Part shown: positions 52,337 to 61,215 of the stretch, in pieces | Position numbering within the stretch: the stretch's first letter is position 1 | Layout of the letters: the number at the start of each line of letters is the position of its first letter | Origin: Streptomyces lincolnensis | GTDB taxonomy: Bacteria; Actinomycetota; Actinomycetes; Streptomycetales; Streptomycetaceae | Assembly: GCF_001685355.1 (NCBI RefSeq) | Contig: NZ_CP016438.1 | Span: forward strand, 3,348,001-3,412,000 | Length of the DNA stretch: 64,000 nucleotides | Reading direction: 5' to 3' | The notes under the pieces: model-generated | The model's database searches: none | Seen by the model: only the letters and a program-made list of their open reading frames with translations | Told to the model about the DNA's origin: nothing | Position numbers and translations under genes: made by a program

Positions 52337-54951
52337 TGACCGCCACCCCGGAGGCCACGGAGGCCACCCCCACGATCGTGCTCGTCGGCCACGGCATGGT
52401 CGGCCAGCGCTTCCTGGAGGCGCTCGCCCAGCGCGGCCTGACCGCCACGCACCGCGTGGTCGTCCTGTGCGAGGAGCCCCGACCCGCCTACGACCGCGTG
52501 GCGCTGACCTCGTACTTCTCGGGCAAGACGCCCGAGGACCTGTCGATGACCGACATGGCGTTCATCGAGACGCACGGCATCGAGCTGTACGTCGGTGACC
52601 CGGCGGAGACCGTGGACCGCGAGGCCCGCAAGGTCACCGCGCGGTCCGGCCAGGTCTTCGAGTACGACGTCCTCGTCCTGGCCACCGGCTCGTACCCCTT
52701 CGTGCCGCCGGTGCCCAACAAGGACGCCGAGGGCTGCTTCGTCTACCGCACGATCGAGGACCTGCTCGCGATCGAGGCGTACGCGAAGTCGAAGGCCACC
52801 ACCGGTGCCGTGGTCGGCGGCGGTCTGCTGGGTCTGGAGGCCGCCGGCGCGCTGAAGGGCCTGGGCGTCGAGGCGCACATCGTGGAGTTCGCGCCGCGGC
52901 TGATGCCGGTGCAGGTCGACGACGGCGGTGGCGCGGCCCTGCTGCGCACCATCGAGGAGATGGGCCTGAGCGTCCACACGGGCGTCGGCACGCAGGAGAT
53001 CGTGGTCGGCTCCGACGGTGCCGTCACCGGCATGAAGCTGTCCGACGGTTCCGAACTCGCCACCGACATGGTGGTGTTCAGCGCCGGTGTCCGCCCCCGC
53101 GACCAGCTGGCCCGCGACTGCGGTCTGACGGTCGGCGAGCGCGGCGGCATCTCCGTCGACGAGCAGTGCCGTACGGTCGCCGACCCGCACGTGTTCGCGA
53201 TCGGCGAGTGCGCGCTGGCCTCCGACGGCCGGGTGTACGGCCTGGTCGCCCCCGGGTACGAGCAGGCCGAGACGGTCGCCGCGACGATCGCCGCCGACGA
53301 GGCCGAGGAACTGACGTTCACCGGCGCCGACCTGTCCACCAAGCTGAAGCTGCTCGGCGTGGACGTGGCGTCCTTCGGCGACGCGCACGGCACCACGGAG
53401 GACTGCCTGGACGTCGTCTACTCCGACTCCCGCTCGGGCCTGTACAAGAAGCTGGTCATCGGCCGCGACGGCACCCTGCTCGGCGGCATCCTGGTCGGCG
53501 ACGCGGAGGCGTACGGCACGCTGAAGGCGTTCACCGGATCGGTTCCGCCGGTCTCGCCCGAGTCGCTGGTGCTGCCGGCCGGGGCCGGGGAGTCCGTCCA
53601 GCTCGGCCCGACGGCGCTGCCGGACGACGCGATCATCTGCTCCTGCAACAACGTCCGCAAGGGCACGATCCGCGCCGCGGTCACCGACCACCAGTGCACC
53701 ACCGTGCCCGAGGTGAAGAAGTGCACCAAGGCCGGTACGACCTGCGGCAGTTGCGTCAAGGTCCTCGGCCAGCTGGTCACCGCCGAGCTGGAGGCGTCCG
53801 GCGTCGAGGTCGACAAGGGCCTGTGCGGCTGCTTCTCGCAGACCCGCGAGGAGCTGTACGAGATCGTCCTCGCCCTGCGCATCAACACCTACCAGGACCT
53901 CCTGGACCGCTACGGCCGGGACGGCGCCAAGGGCGGCGACGGCTGCGAGGTCTGCAAGCCGGCGGTCGGCTCGATCATCGCCTCCCTCGCCCCGACGATC
54001 GGTGCGAGCGGCTACGTCCTCGAAGGCGAGCAGGCGGCCCTCCAGGACTCCAACGACCACTTCCTGGCCAACCTCCAGAAGAACGGCTCGTACTCGGTCG
54101 TCCCGCGCATCCCCGGCGGTGAGATCACCCCCGAGGGGCTGATCGTGATCGGTGAGATCGCCCGCGACTTCGGCCTCTACACGAAGATCACCGGCGGTCA
54201 GCGGATCGACATGTTCGGCGCCCGCGTCGAACAGCTCCCGCTGATCTGGACCCGGCTGGTGGACGCCGGCTTCGAGTCCGGCCACGCCTACGGCAAGTCC
54301 CTGCGCACGGTGAAGTCCTGCGTCGGCCAGACCTGGTGCCGCTACGGCGTCCAGGACTCGGTCCGCATGGCGATCGACCTGGAGCTGCGCTACCGGGGCC
54401 TGCGCTCCCCGCACAAGCTGAAGTCGGCGGTCTCCGGGTGCGCCCGCGAGTGCGCCGAGGCCCAGTCCAAGGACTTCGGCGTGATCGCCACCTCCAACGG
54501 CTGGAACCTCTACGTCGGCGGCAACGGCGGCGCCACCCCGCGCCACGCGGACCTGCTCGCCCAGGACCTGACCGACGCCGAACTGATCAAGCTGATCGAC
54601 CGGTTCCTGATGTTCTACATCCGCACCGCGGACCGCCTGGAGCGCACCTCGACCTGGCTGGAGCGGATCCCCGGCGGCCTGGACCACGTCCGTGACGTGG
54701 TCGTGGAGGACTCCCTCGGCATCTGCGAGGAGCTGGAGTCCCTGATGACGGCCCATGTCGCGCACTACGCCGACGAGTGGGCGACGACCATCAACGACCC
54801 CGAGAAGCTCGCCCGGTTCGTGTCCTTCGTGAACGCCCCGGACACCCCCGACCCGGTCGTGGGCTTCGTCCCCGAGCGCGACCAGATCAAGCCCGACCTG
54901 CCGCTGCTGACCATCGGCCACCGCCCCCTGGAAGGAAGCGCCCAGCGATGA
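52336..54951 (+). CDS. nirB: Nitrite reductase (NAD(P)H) large subunit
   Basis: 871 aa. FAD domain (VLVGHGMVGQRFLEAL) and NAD domain (VVGGGLLGLEAAGALKG), a BFD-like [2Fe-2S] domain with CSCNNVRKGTI and CTKAGTTCGSC, then the ferredoxin-type and [4Fe-4S]/siroheme domains ending with CVGQTWCRYG and SGCARECAEAQ, whose four Cys bind the cluster and siroheme. Reduces nitrite to ammonium in nitrogen assimilation. The arrangement and length (usual about 840-870) are normal. Its stop overlaps the nirD start (ATGA). Confidence 0.95.
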   Translation: MTATPEATEATPTIVLVGHGMVGQRFLEALAQRGLTATHRVVVLCEEPRPAYDRVALTSYFSGKTPEDLSMTDMAFIETHGIELYVGDPAETVDREARKVTARSGQVFEYDVLVLATGSYPFVPPVPNKDAEGCFVYRTIEDLLAIEAYAKSKATTGAVVGGGLLGLEAAGALKGLGVEAHIVEFAPRLMPVQVDDGGGAALLRTIEEMGLSVHTGVGTQEIVVGSDGAVTGMKLSDGSELATDMVVFSAGVRPRDQLARDCGLTVGERGGISVDEQCRTVADPHVFAIGECALASDGRVYGLVAPGYEQAETVAATIAADEAEELTFTGADLSTKLKLLGVDVASFGDAHGTTEDCLDVVYSDSRSGLYKKLVIGRDGTLLGGILVGDAEAYGTLKAFTGSVPPVSPESLVLPAGAGESVQLGPTALPDDAIICSCNNVRKGTIRAAVTDHQCTTVPEVKKCTKAGTTCGSCVKVLGQLVTAELEASGVEVDKGLCGCFSQTREELYEIVLALRINTYQDLLDRYGRDGAKGGDGCEVCKPAVGSIIASLAPTIGASGYVLEGEQAALQDSNDHFLANLQKNGSYSVVPRIPGGEITPEGLIVIGEIARDFGLYTKITGGQRIDMFGARVEQLPLIWTRLVDAGFESGHAYGKSLRTVKSCVGQTWCRYGVQDSVRMAIDLELRYRGLRSPHKLKSAVSGCARECAEAQSKDFGVIATSNGWNLYVGGNGGATPRHADLLAQDLTDAELIKLIDRFLMFYIRTADRLERTSTWLERIPGGLDHVRDVVVEDSLGICEELESLMTAHVAHYADEWATTINDPEKLARFVSFVNAPDTPDPVVGFVPERDQIKPDLPLLTIGHRPLEGSAQR

Positions 54952-55298
54952 CCCTGGCACCCGAGACGACCGACCTCAAGATCCAAGTCCAGCTGGAGGA
55001 CGGCTGGTTCACGGTCTGCGAGCTGGACCGGCTGCTCCCCGGCCGGGGTGTGGCGGCGCTGCTGCCCGACGGCCGCCAGGCCGCCCTGTTCCGTGACCGC
55101 AACGGCAAGCTGTACGCCGTCGACAACCGCGACCCGTTCGGCGGCGCGGCCGTCCTCTCCCGCGGTCTGACCGGCACCCACCAGGGCCGCCCGTTCGTCG
55201 CCTCGCCCCTGCTGAAGCAGCGGTTCGACCTGGAGACCGGGCAGTGCCTGGACGAGGAGTCGGTGCGGATCGCGACGTACGAGGTACGCGCGGCGTAG
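54948..55298 (+). CDS. nirD: Nitrite reductase small subunit (NirD)
   Basis: 116 aa. Rieske-like fold without the Cys-His ligands, as in NirD proteins: VCELDRLLPGRGVAALL, RDRNGKLYAVDNRDPFGGAAVLSRGL and LKQRFDLETGQCL. It is translationally coupled to nirB and forms the accessory subunit of the assimilatory nitrite reductase complex. Confidence 0.93.
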   Translation: MTLAPETTDLKIQVQLEDGWFTVCELDRLLPGRGVAALLPDGRQAALFRDRNGKLYAVDNRDPFGGAAVLSRGLTGTHQGRPFVASPLLKQRFDLETGQCLDEESVRIATYEVRAA

Positions 55299-55344
55299 TA
55301 AGCATTCTTGACCGATCATTCTCGTTCCCCCTAGGCTGCGACAC

Positions 55345-55929
55345 GTGGCCAGGACCAAGGAGTTCGATCCGGACGCCGCGCTCCAGGCAGCCCTAGAGCT
55401 GTTCTGGCGGCGCGGCTACGAGGCGACGTCGATGTCCGACCTCGTCGAGCACCTCGGTATCGGGCGGGCGAGCATCTACGCGACCTTCGGCAGCAAGCAC
55501 GAGCTGTATCTGCGGGCGCTGGACCGCTACCAGGAGTCCTGCGACCCGCAGTTGCTGCGGGAGCTGTCGCAGCCGGGGCCGGCACTGCCCTCCGTCCGCT
55601 CGGTGGTACGCCGTTTCGCGGCGGAGTCGGCCGAGGCGGGCAGGCGCCTGAGCGGCTGTTTCGTGGTCAACACGGCCGCCGAACTCGCCCCGCACGACCC
55701 GGACGCGGCCCGTCGGGTCGAGCACAGCTGGGACCACATCGAGACCCTGCTGCACTCGGCGCTGACGCGCGCGCAGGCCCAGGGCGAGCTGGGCGAGGAC
55801 CGCGATCCGCGCGCCCTCGCCCGCATGCTGCTGGTCCTGATGCAGGGCATGCGGGTCGTCGGCAAGGCGTCGGCGGACCCGGCCCGGGTACGCGACGCCG
55901 CGGAGCAGGCGCTGACCCTGCTCGACTGA
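55345..55929 (+). CDS. TetR-family transcriptional regulator
   Basis: 194 aa from GTG 55345. The helix-turn-helix is ALELFWRRGYEATSMSDLVEHLGIGRASIYATFGSKHELYLRAL, a common subgroup with a Cys-bearing ligand domain (SGCFVVNTAAELAPHDP). The upstream sequence contains TTGACCGATCATTCT near 55310-55323, sharing the GACCGAT half-site with the palindrome before the downstream SDR gene. It therefore probably controls itself and the SDR/LysE pair. Followed by a terminator. Confidence 0.88.
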   Translation: MARTKEFDPDAALQAALELFWRRGYEATSMSDLVEHLGIGRASIYATFGSKHELYLRALDRYQESCDPQLLRELSQPGPALPSVRSVVRRFAAESAEAGRRLSGCFVVNTAAELAPHDPDAARRVEHSWDHIETLLHSALTRAQAQGELGEDRDPRALARMLLVLMQGMRVVGKASADPARVRDAAEQALTLLD

Positions 55930-55935
55930 GCCACC

Positions 55936-55964
55936 GCCCTCGTGGGCCTCGCGAGGGCTTTTTT
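55936..55964 (+). terminator. Rho-independent terminator after the TetR gene
   Basis: GCCCTCG / CGAGGGC forms a 7-bp stem with a 9-nt loop and is followed by six T residues, 7 bp after the TetR stop. Confidence 0.85.
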
Positions 55965-55976
55965 CACGCCTTCATA

Positions 55977-55993
55977 TTGAACCGATCGGTCAA
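55977..55993. promoter_or_regulatory. Palindromic operator (ACCGATCGGT core)
   Basis: TTGAACCGATCGGTCAA at 55977-55993 has a perfect ACCGATCGGT core with nearly symmetric flanks. It lies 62 bp upstream of the SDR start and shares GACCGAT with the TetR promoter, so it is a strong candidate for the TetR binding site. Confidence 0.7.
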
Positions 55994-56054
55994 AATAAGC
56001 GGCCGGATGCGGCCGAGATACAGGCCGGGATGCGGCCGAGACACAGGGGAGATC

Positions 56055-56828
56055 ATGACCACCAGCACACGCTTCACCGGCAGGACCGCCCTCGTCACCG
56101 GCGCGGGCTCCGGCATCGGGCGCGGTATCGCACTCGCGTTCGCCGCCGAGGGCGCGAACGTCGTCGTCGCCGGACGCCGTCGCGACCCCCTCGACGAGAC
56201 GAAGGCCCTGGTCGAGCAGGCGGGCGCCAAGGCACTGGCCGTCACCGCCGACGTGACCCGCGCCGACGACCTGCGTGCCCTCGTGCAGGCCACCGTCGAT
56301 CACTTCGGCGCACTGGACATCGCGGTCAACAACGCGGGCGTCCTGGAGGGCGGCGGCCTGCCCGTCGCGGACGTGGACGAGGACGCCTGGCGCCGGATGC
56401 TCGACATCAACGTCACGGGCGTCCTGCTCGCCCTCCAGGCCGAGGTCCGCCAGATGCGCACCCAGCCCGGCGGCGGCGCGATCGTCAACATCGCCTCCCG
56501 GATCGGCGTCCACGGACGCATCCCCGGCACCACCGCCTACGGCGCCACCAAGGCGGCCGTCTCGATCCTCACCCGCGGCGCGGCCCTGGACCACATCGCG
56601 GACGGCGTGCGCATCAACGCCGTCAGCCCGGGAGCCAGCGCGACGGCCATGTCCCTCCTGCCGGGCGAGACGGCGGCCGGGCGCGCGGAGCGCATGAAGA
56701 GCGCCGTACCCCTCGGCCGCGTCTCCACCGTCGAGGAGGTGGCGGCCGCCGTGCTGTACCTGTCCTCGGACGACGCGGCCTCGGTCGTGGGGGCGGACCT
56801 GGTGGTGGACGGCGGCTCCACGGCCTGA
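56055..56828 (+). CDS. Short-chain dehydrogenase/reductase (SDR)
   Basis: 257 aa from ATG 56055 with AGGGGAGA upstream. Cofactor motif TGAGSGIGRGIAL, NNAG strand, catalytic Ser in NIASRIG and Tyr-x3-Lys in YGATKAAVS are intact, together with the C-terminal SDDAASVVGADLVVDGG. Typical of classical SDRs (257 aa, 3-oxoacyl-ACP reductase/glucose-dehydrogenase-like); substrate unknown. Control by the TetR encoded just upstream is likely. Confidence 0.9.
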   Translation: MTTSTRFTGRTALVTGAGSGIGRGIALAFAAEGANVVVAGRRRDPLDETKALVEQAGAKALAVTADVTRADDLRALVQATVDHFGALDIAVNNAGVLEGGGLPVADVDEDAWRRMLDINVTGVLLALQAEVRQMRTQPGGGAIVNIASRIGVHGRIPGTTAYGATKAAVSILTRGAALDHIADGVRINAVSPGASATAMSLLPGETAAGRAERMKSAVPLGRVSTVEEVAAAVLYLSSDDAASVVGADLVVDGGSTA

Positions 56829-56872
56829 GAAATCCGCTGGAGAGCGGACGAGCCCCGTGCTTGCATGGCCGT

Positions 56873-57523
56873 ATGGTTCCCGCCGATCGTCTTCTCGCCT
56901 TCGCGGCCATGTCGTTCCTGCTGATCGTGGTCCCCGGTCCCAGCGTGCTGTTCGTGGTCGGCCGGGCACTCGCCCAGGGCCGGCGCGCCGCGCTGACCAC
57001 GGTGGCGGGCAACACGGCCGGCGCCTATGTGCTGGTCCTGGCCGTCGCGTTCGGGGTCGGCTCGATCGTGGAGCGCTCGGTCCTGGTCTTCACCGCGCTC
57101 AAGCTCGCCGGCGCCGCCTACCTCGTGTACCTGGGCGTCAGGGCGTGGCGGGGGCGCGGGTCGCTGCGGGAGGCGTTCGCCGACGACGTGACGGCGGCCG
57201 GGGCGGGGCGCGGCGGGCTGCGCACGTTCTGGGAGGGGTTCGCGGTCGGGGTGACCAACCCCAAGACGATCGTGTTCTTCGCCGCCGTGCTGCCGCAGTT
57301 CGTGGACCGCGCCCACGGTCATGTGGCCGCCCAGATGCTGCTGCTCGGGCTGGTGTTCAACGTCATCGCGCTGGTCTCCGACGCCGCGTGGGGGCTGGTC
57401 GCGGCGACCGCGCGGGGCTGGTTCGCGCGCTCGCCGCGACGCCTGTCCCTGGTGGGCGGGGTCGGCGGGCTCACCATGATCGGGCTCGGGGTGACGGTGG
57501 CCATGACCGGCCGCAAGGACTGA
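56873..57523 (+). CDS. LysE-family exporter
   Basis: 216 aa from ATG 56873. Six hydrophobic helices and the family blocks VPGPSVLFVVGRALAQGRR near the N-terminus, GVTNPKTIVFFAAVLPQFVD in the centre and a C-terminal GGVGGLTMIGLGV helix identify LysE/RhtB-type amino-acid exporters. It follows the SDR by 44 bp and may belong to the same TetR-controlled unit. Amino-acid substrate unknown. Confidence 0.9.
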   Translation: MVPADRLLAFAAMSFLLIVVPGPSVLFVVGRALAQGRRAALTTVAGNTAGAYVLVLAVAFGVGSIVERSVLVFTALKLAGAAYLVYLGVRAWRGRGSLREAFADDVTAAGAGRGGLRTFWEGFAVGVTNPKTIVFFAAVLPQFVDRAHGHVAAQMLLLGLVFNVIALVSDAAWGLVAATARGWFARSPRRLSLVGGVGGLTMIGLGVTVAMTGRKD

Positions 57524-57560
57524 TCGCCGAAGCAGTTGACCGCCGGGGCCGTTCGGGCGG

Positions 57561-58487
57561 CTACATCTTCAGGGCGTCGTACGTCACTCCCGTCAGCCGC
57601 TCGGAGGCCTCCCACAGCAGCTCACCCGCCCGGTCGTCGAGCGTCCACGGTGCCCGCCAGGAGGGTCCCGGCGCCCCGCGCCACCCTCCGAAGGCCGGTC
57701 CGACGAACAGGTCCGGGCGTACGTCGGGTGCCGTCGCCGCGTAGAGCGTGGGCAGCGCCCCGCCGTCCGCGGACTGTGCGAAGAAGCGGTTGCCGAGCCG
57801 CATGAACCGCTCGCTGGCCCGGCGCCCGGACATCCGGGGGCCCGCGGTCTGAAGATTGGTCGCCGCGTACCCCGGGTGGGCCGCCGCCGCGATCACCGGC
57901 GAGCCGTGGGCCGCCAACCGGCGCGCCAGCTCGTGGGTGAAGAGCAGGTTGGCGGTCTTGGAGCGGGCGTAGGCGATCCAACGGCGGTAGCGACGCTCGC
58001 TGTTGAGGTCGTCGATGTCGATGTTCGCCAGCGCGTGCGTGGTACTGGAGACGGTCACCACCCGGGCGCCCCCGGTGGCCAGCAGCGGCGCCAGCAGCAG
58101 TCCGGTGAGCGCGAAGTGCCCCAGGTGGTTGACGCCGAACTGCGTCTCGAACCCGTCGGCGGTCGTCCCGTACGGCAGCGCCATCACGCCCGCGTTGTTG
58201 ACGAGCAGATCGAGCCGGTCGTACGAGAAGGCCTGCGCGAACTGCCGTACGGAGGCCAGGTCTCCCAGGTCAAGGCGGGCGAACTCCACCTCCGCGCCCG
58301 GGACTTCGGCGGCCAGCCGGTCGCCCGCCTCGTTGCCGCGTGCCTCGCTGCGGCAGGCGAGCACCACCCGGGCGCCGCCGCGCGCCAGCTCCCGCGCGGC
58401 GGCGTATCCGATGCCGCTGTTGGCCCCGGTGACGACTACGACACGGCCGCTCTGATCGGGGATGTCCTTCTCGCTCCAGCCGGACAT
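57561..58487 (-). CDS. SDR, WWOX/protochlorophyllide-reductase-like
   Basis: 308 aa. VVVTGANSGIGYAAARELA, LVNNAGVM, VTVSSTTHA and the catalytic YARSKTANL are typical of the larger WWOX/retinol-dehydrogenase-like SDR group. C-terminal region ends with WEASERLTGV as in many actinobacterial homologues. It converges with the LysE gene (37 bp between stops) and is probably transcribed alone. Confidence 0.9.
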   Translation of the reverse strand: MSGWSEKDIPDQSGRVVVVTGANSGIGYAAARELARGGARVVLACRSEARGNEAGDRLAAEVPGAEVEFARLDLGDLASVRQFAQAFSYDRLDLLVNNAGVMALPYGTTADGFETQFGVNHLGHFALTGLLLAPLLATGGARVVTVSSTTHALANIDIDDLNSERRYRRWIAYARSKTANLLFTHELARRLAAHGSPVIAAAAHPGYAATNLQTAGPRMSGRRASERFMRLGNRFFAQSADGGALPTLYAATAPDVRPDLFVGPAFGGWRGAPGPSWRAPWTLDDRAGELLWEASERLTGVTYDALKM

Positions 58488-58526
58488 GGCCGGCCTCCCT
58501 CCGCCGACGGGTGCGGTTCAGAGGGT

Positions 58527-60437
58527 TCAGCGTACGAGCGGCGGGCGCTGGGCGTAATCGTCCGGGAGGGGCCGGGTGTCGAGGTAGAACCATTCGGCGG
58601 TGGGGCCGGGGGTGGGGGCGGCGTCTTTCGCCTCGGGCTCCGGGGCGTCCGGCACGGCCGTCGGCGTCGTCACCGTCCTCGCAGGTCCCGCCGGTCCCGC
58701 CGGTCCCGGCATCAGGAGTTCCACTCGCAGCCCCATCCCGCGCTGCTGGGCGGTGAACTCCTCGACCTGGTTGCGGCAGGCGTGGTCCAGGTGGGTCACG
58801 CCGGTCAGGTCGAGGCGGATGCGGGGCTTGCCGGCGGCGGCCGCGGCCTCCAGTGCCTCGATGACCTTGGGCAGCCGCAGGAAGGTGGCGTTGCCGGCCA
58901 TGACGACCTTGGCGGTGTCCTCCTCGACGTGCTGGCGGACCACGGTCTGGGACATCCGGAGCGCGGCCAGCACGATCCCGGCGGCGAGCCCGATCAGTAC
59001 GCCTTCGAGCAGCGCGGTCGCCACGATGACCAGCGTGGTCGTCGTCATCACCACGAACTCGCCCCGGTCCTGGCGCCACATCTTCGGGAACTCCTCGGGC
59101 GCGAACAGCTTCCAGCCGCTGTGGACCAGGACACCGGCGAGCACCGAGATCGGGATCAGCGCGAGCACCTGCGGCAGCAGCAGCGCGAACGCCAGCAGCC
59201 ACAGCCCGTGCAGGGTCCGCGAGAGCCGGGTCTTCGCACCGGCCTGGACGTTCGCCGAACTCCGGGCGACCACGGCCGTGATGGGCAGCGATCCGAGGAT
59301 GCCGGCCACCGTGTTGCCGGCGCCCTGGGCGATCAGCTCGGTGTTGTAGCGGGTGCGCGGTCCGCTGTGCATACGGTCCACCGCGGCCGCCGTGAACAGG
59401 CTCTCCGCGGACGCGATCACCGTGAAGGTGAGGATCGAGGTGATGATCGCGGCGTCCGCGAGCCCCGCGAACTGCTCCCCGCCCGGCACCTGCACGGCCG
59501 CCAGCAGATCACCGACCTGGAGCGTCTTGACGTCCACACCGGGCAGCGCGGCGACCCCGATGCCGACGCCCACGGCCACCAGCGCGGCCGGGACCTTCTT
59601 GACCGGCCCGGGCACCTTCTTCCACAGGAAGCTCAGCACGACGGTGACGACACCGAGCAGCGTGGCGATCACCGCCTGCCGGTCCGTGAGGATGTCGGCG
59701 ACCAGCCCGGGCAGCCCCGCCATGTTCTCGATCGGGGTGCCGGGCGCCTTGCCGTCGGCCATCGGATACATCTGGCTCACCATCAGCGGGAGCCCGATGC
59801 CGGCCAGCATGCCCTGGACGACGGCGAGGGAGATCGCCTGGAACATCCGGCCGAGCCGTACGACACCGAGGACGATCTGGAGGATCCCCGAGCCCAGGAC
59901 GATCACGCCGAGCATCGCCACGCCGTGTTCCGCGACGGTCTCCGCGACGAGCGCGGCGAGTCCGGCGGCGGGCCCGCTCACCTGGAGCGTGCTCCCCCGC
60001 ACCGCGCCCACCACCAGCCCGCCGATCACCCCGGAGATGATCCCCAGCTCGGCCGGCACACCGGAGGCGACGGCGACCCCGATGCACAACGGGAGCGCGA
60101 CGAGGAAGACGACGAGGGAGGCGGTGATCTCGGTGCCGAGGTCGGACTTGGGGAGCTTGGGGGGCTTGGGGGGCTTGGGTGATGTGGAGGCGCCGAGGGT
60201 GTCGGGTGTCCGGGAGTTGTCGGGTGCCCAGGGGTTGTCGGGTGCCCAGGGGTTGTCGGGTGCCCAGGGGTTGTCGGGTGCCCAGGGGTTGTCGGGCGCC
60301 GTGGAGATGTCAGGCGCCGTGGGCATGCCGGGCGCCTCGGAGATGCCGGACGCCTTGGAGATGTCGGGGATCCTGGGGAGGGAGGCGCCCCCGGCACGCC
60401 TGGCGCCCCTCGTCCCGCGCGCGTGCGCCCCGCTCAT
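58527..60437 (-). CDS. SulP-family anion transporter with repeat N-terminus and STAS-like end
   Basis: 636 aa; ATG 60437 overlaps the carbonic anhydrase stop (ATGA). The first 97 residues are a polar, Pro-rich tail with repeated APDNPW units, then SulP transmembrane domain begins (SDLGTEITASLVVFLVALPL, PAELGIISGVIGG, PAAGLAALVAE), with about 12 to 14 helices. Residues around 510-560 (AKVVMAGNATFLRLPKVIEAL, LDLTGVTHLDHACRNQVEEF) resemble a STAS domain. Coupling to a beta-carbonic anhydrase suggests that it transports bicarbonate (as BicA-type SulP proteins do) or another anion. Confidence 0.88.
   Translation of the reverse strand: MSGAHARGTRGARRAGGASLPRIPDISKASGISEAPGMPTAPDISTAPDNPWAPDNPWAPDNPWAPDNPWAPDNSRTPDTLGASTSPKPPKPPKLPKSDLGTEITASLVVFLVALPLCIGVAVASGVPAELGIISGVIGGLVVGAVRGSTLQVSGPAAGLAALVAETVAEHGVAMLGVIVLGSGILQIVLGVVRLGRMFQAISLAVVQGMLAGIGLPLMVSQMYPMADGKAPGTPIENMAGLPGLVADILTDRQAVIATLLGVVTVVLSFLWKKVPGPVKKVPAALVAVGVGIGVAALPGVDVKTLQVGDLLAAVQVPGGEQFAGLADAAIITSILTFTVIASAESLFTAAAVDRMHSGPRTRYNTELIAQGAGNTVAGILGSLPITAVVARSSANVQAGAKTRLSRTLHGLWLLAFALLLPQVLALIPISVLAGVLVHSGWKLFAPEEFPKMWRQDRGEFVVMTTTTLVIVATALLEGVLIGLAAGIVLAALRMSQTVVRQHVEEDTAKVVMAGNATFLRLPKVIEALEAAAAAGKPRIRLDLTGVTHLDHACRNQVEEFTAQQRGMGLRVELLMPGPAGPAGPARTVTTPTAVPDAPEPEAKDAAPTPGPTAEWFYLDTRPLPDDYAQRPPLVR
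60214..60303 (-). repeat. 18-bp tandem coding repeat in the SulP N-terminus
   Basis: Almost identical 18-bp units, starting GAGTTGTCGGGTGCCCAG at 60214 and then GGGTTGTCGGGTGCCCAG three times with a partial fifth. They encode the hexapeptide APDNPW. The neighbouring residues (PDISKASGISEAPGMPTAPDIS) look like older, diverged versions of the same repeat. Confidence 0.9.
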
Positions 60438-61039
60438 CCGGCGTGCACCCGGAAGCCGCCGTCGTCGTCCAGCTCGTACACCCGCCCGGTGTCGACCTCG
60501 TAGTACCAGCCGTGCAGCCGCAGCCGGCCGTCCCTCATCCGCTGCCGCACACTCGGGTAACTGCGCACCGCGGCCAGCTGGTTGACGACGTTGTGCTGGG
60601 CCACGTCGGCCAGGCACGGGTCGTCGTCCACGCCGGTGAGGACGGGGGTGAGCTCGGGGCGGGCGATGCCCAGCCAGGCGTCGACGCCCGGCAGCGCGCT
60701 CAGGTCGTCGCCGGACTTCAGCGCACCCATCGCTCCGCAGTGTGAGTGACCGCACACGACGATGTCCTGAACCCCGAGCACCTCCAGTGCGTATTCGAGG
60801 GTGGCCGCTTCACCCGAGGCCCCATGCCGCCCGTAAGGCGGCACGATATTGCCCGCGTTCCGTAGCTCGAATATCTCTCCGGGCCGCGCTCCGGTAATGA
60901 GCGCGGGTATCACCCGCGAGTCCGAGCAGGTAATGAACAGGGCCTCAGGGTATTGCCCCTCCGCCAGTTTCCGGAATTCTCCGCGATCGCCCTCGACCCG
61001 CTGCGTGAACGTACGGGCCCGGTCCAGCAATGCCTTCAA
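60434..61039 (-). CDS. Beta-carbonic anhydrase
   Basis: 201 aa. Zn ligands Cys38, His98 and Cys101 (ITCSDSR, CGHSHCG) plus the Asp40-Arg42 dyad are all present, and the length is typical of plant-type/beta-class enzymes. Interconverts CO2 and bicarbonate in the cytosol. Directly upstream of, and overlapping, the SulP transporter gene, so the two probably exchange bicarbonate; the order enzyme-then-transporter is frequent in bacteria. A separate promoter lies before 61039, divergent from the response regulator at 61216. Confidence 0.95.
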   Translation of the reverse strand: MKALLDRARTFTQRVEGDRGEFRKLAEGQYPEALFITCSDSRVIPALITGARPGEIFELRNAGNIVPPYGRHGASGEAATLEYALEVLGVQDIVVCGHSHCGAMGALKSGDDLSALPGVDAWLGIARPELTPVLTGVDDDPCLADVAQHNVVNQLAAVRSYPSVRQRMRDGRLRLHGWYYEVDTGRVYELDDDGGFRVHAG

Positions 61040-61215
61040 CGATGGCTCCTCGGTCGGGAGTTCGGCCAGGTCACCTCACCGTAGAGGGGTCCGGGCCAGC
61101 GGAAGGTTAAGTGAAAGCCAGAACCCGGACAGGAATGGAACATTCTTTGCCCCATTACCCCGACGCGGGATCATCTTGTAACGTGTCGAGTCCAATTCAC
61201 GGAGAGACAGGACGT

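Noticed and set aside
52174..54960. 928-codon minus-strand open frame across nirB
   Set aside because: Shadow of nirB; the plus-strand frame has the expected Fe-S, siroheme and FAD motifs and coupled starts.
57876..60182. 768-codon plus-strand open frame over the SDR and SulP genes
   Set aside because: Arg/Gly/His-rich antisense shadow without recognisable domains.
60214..60303. Regularly spaced 18-bp units, considered as a CRISPR array
   Set aside because: Units are contiguous without spacers and translate as APDNPW within an open, coupled reading frame of the SulP gene.
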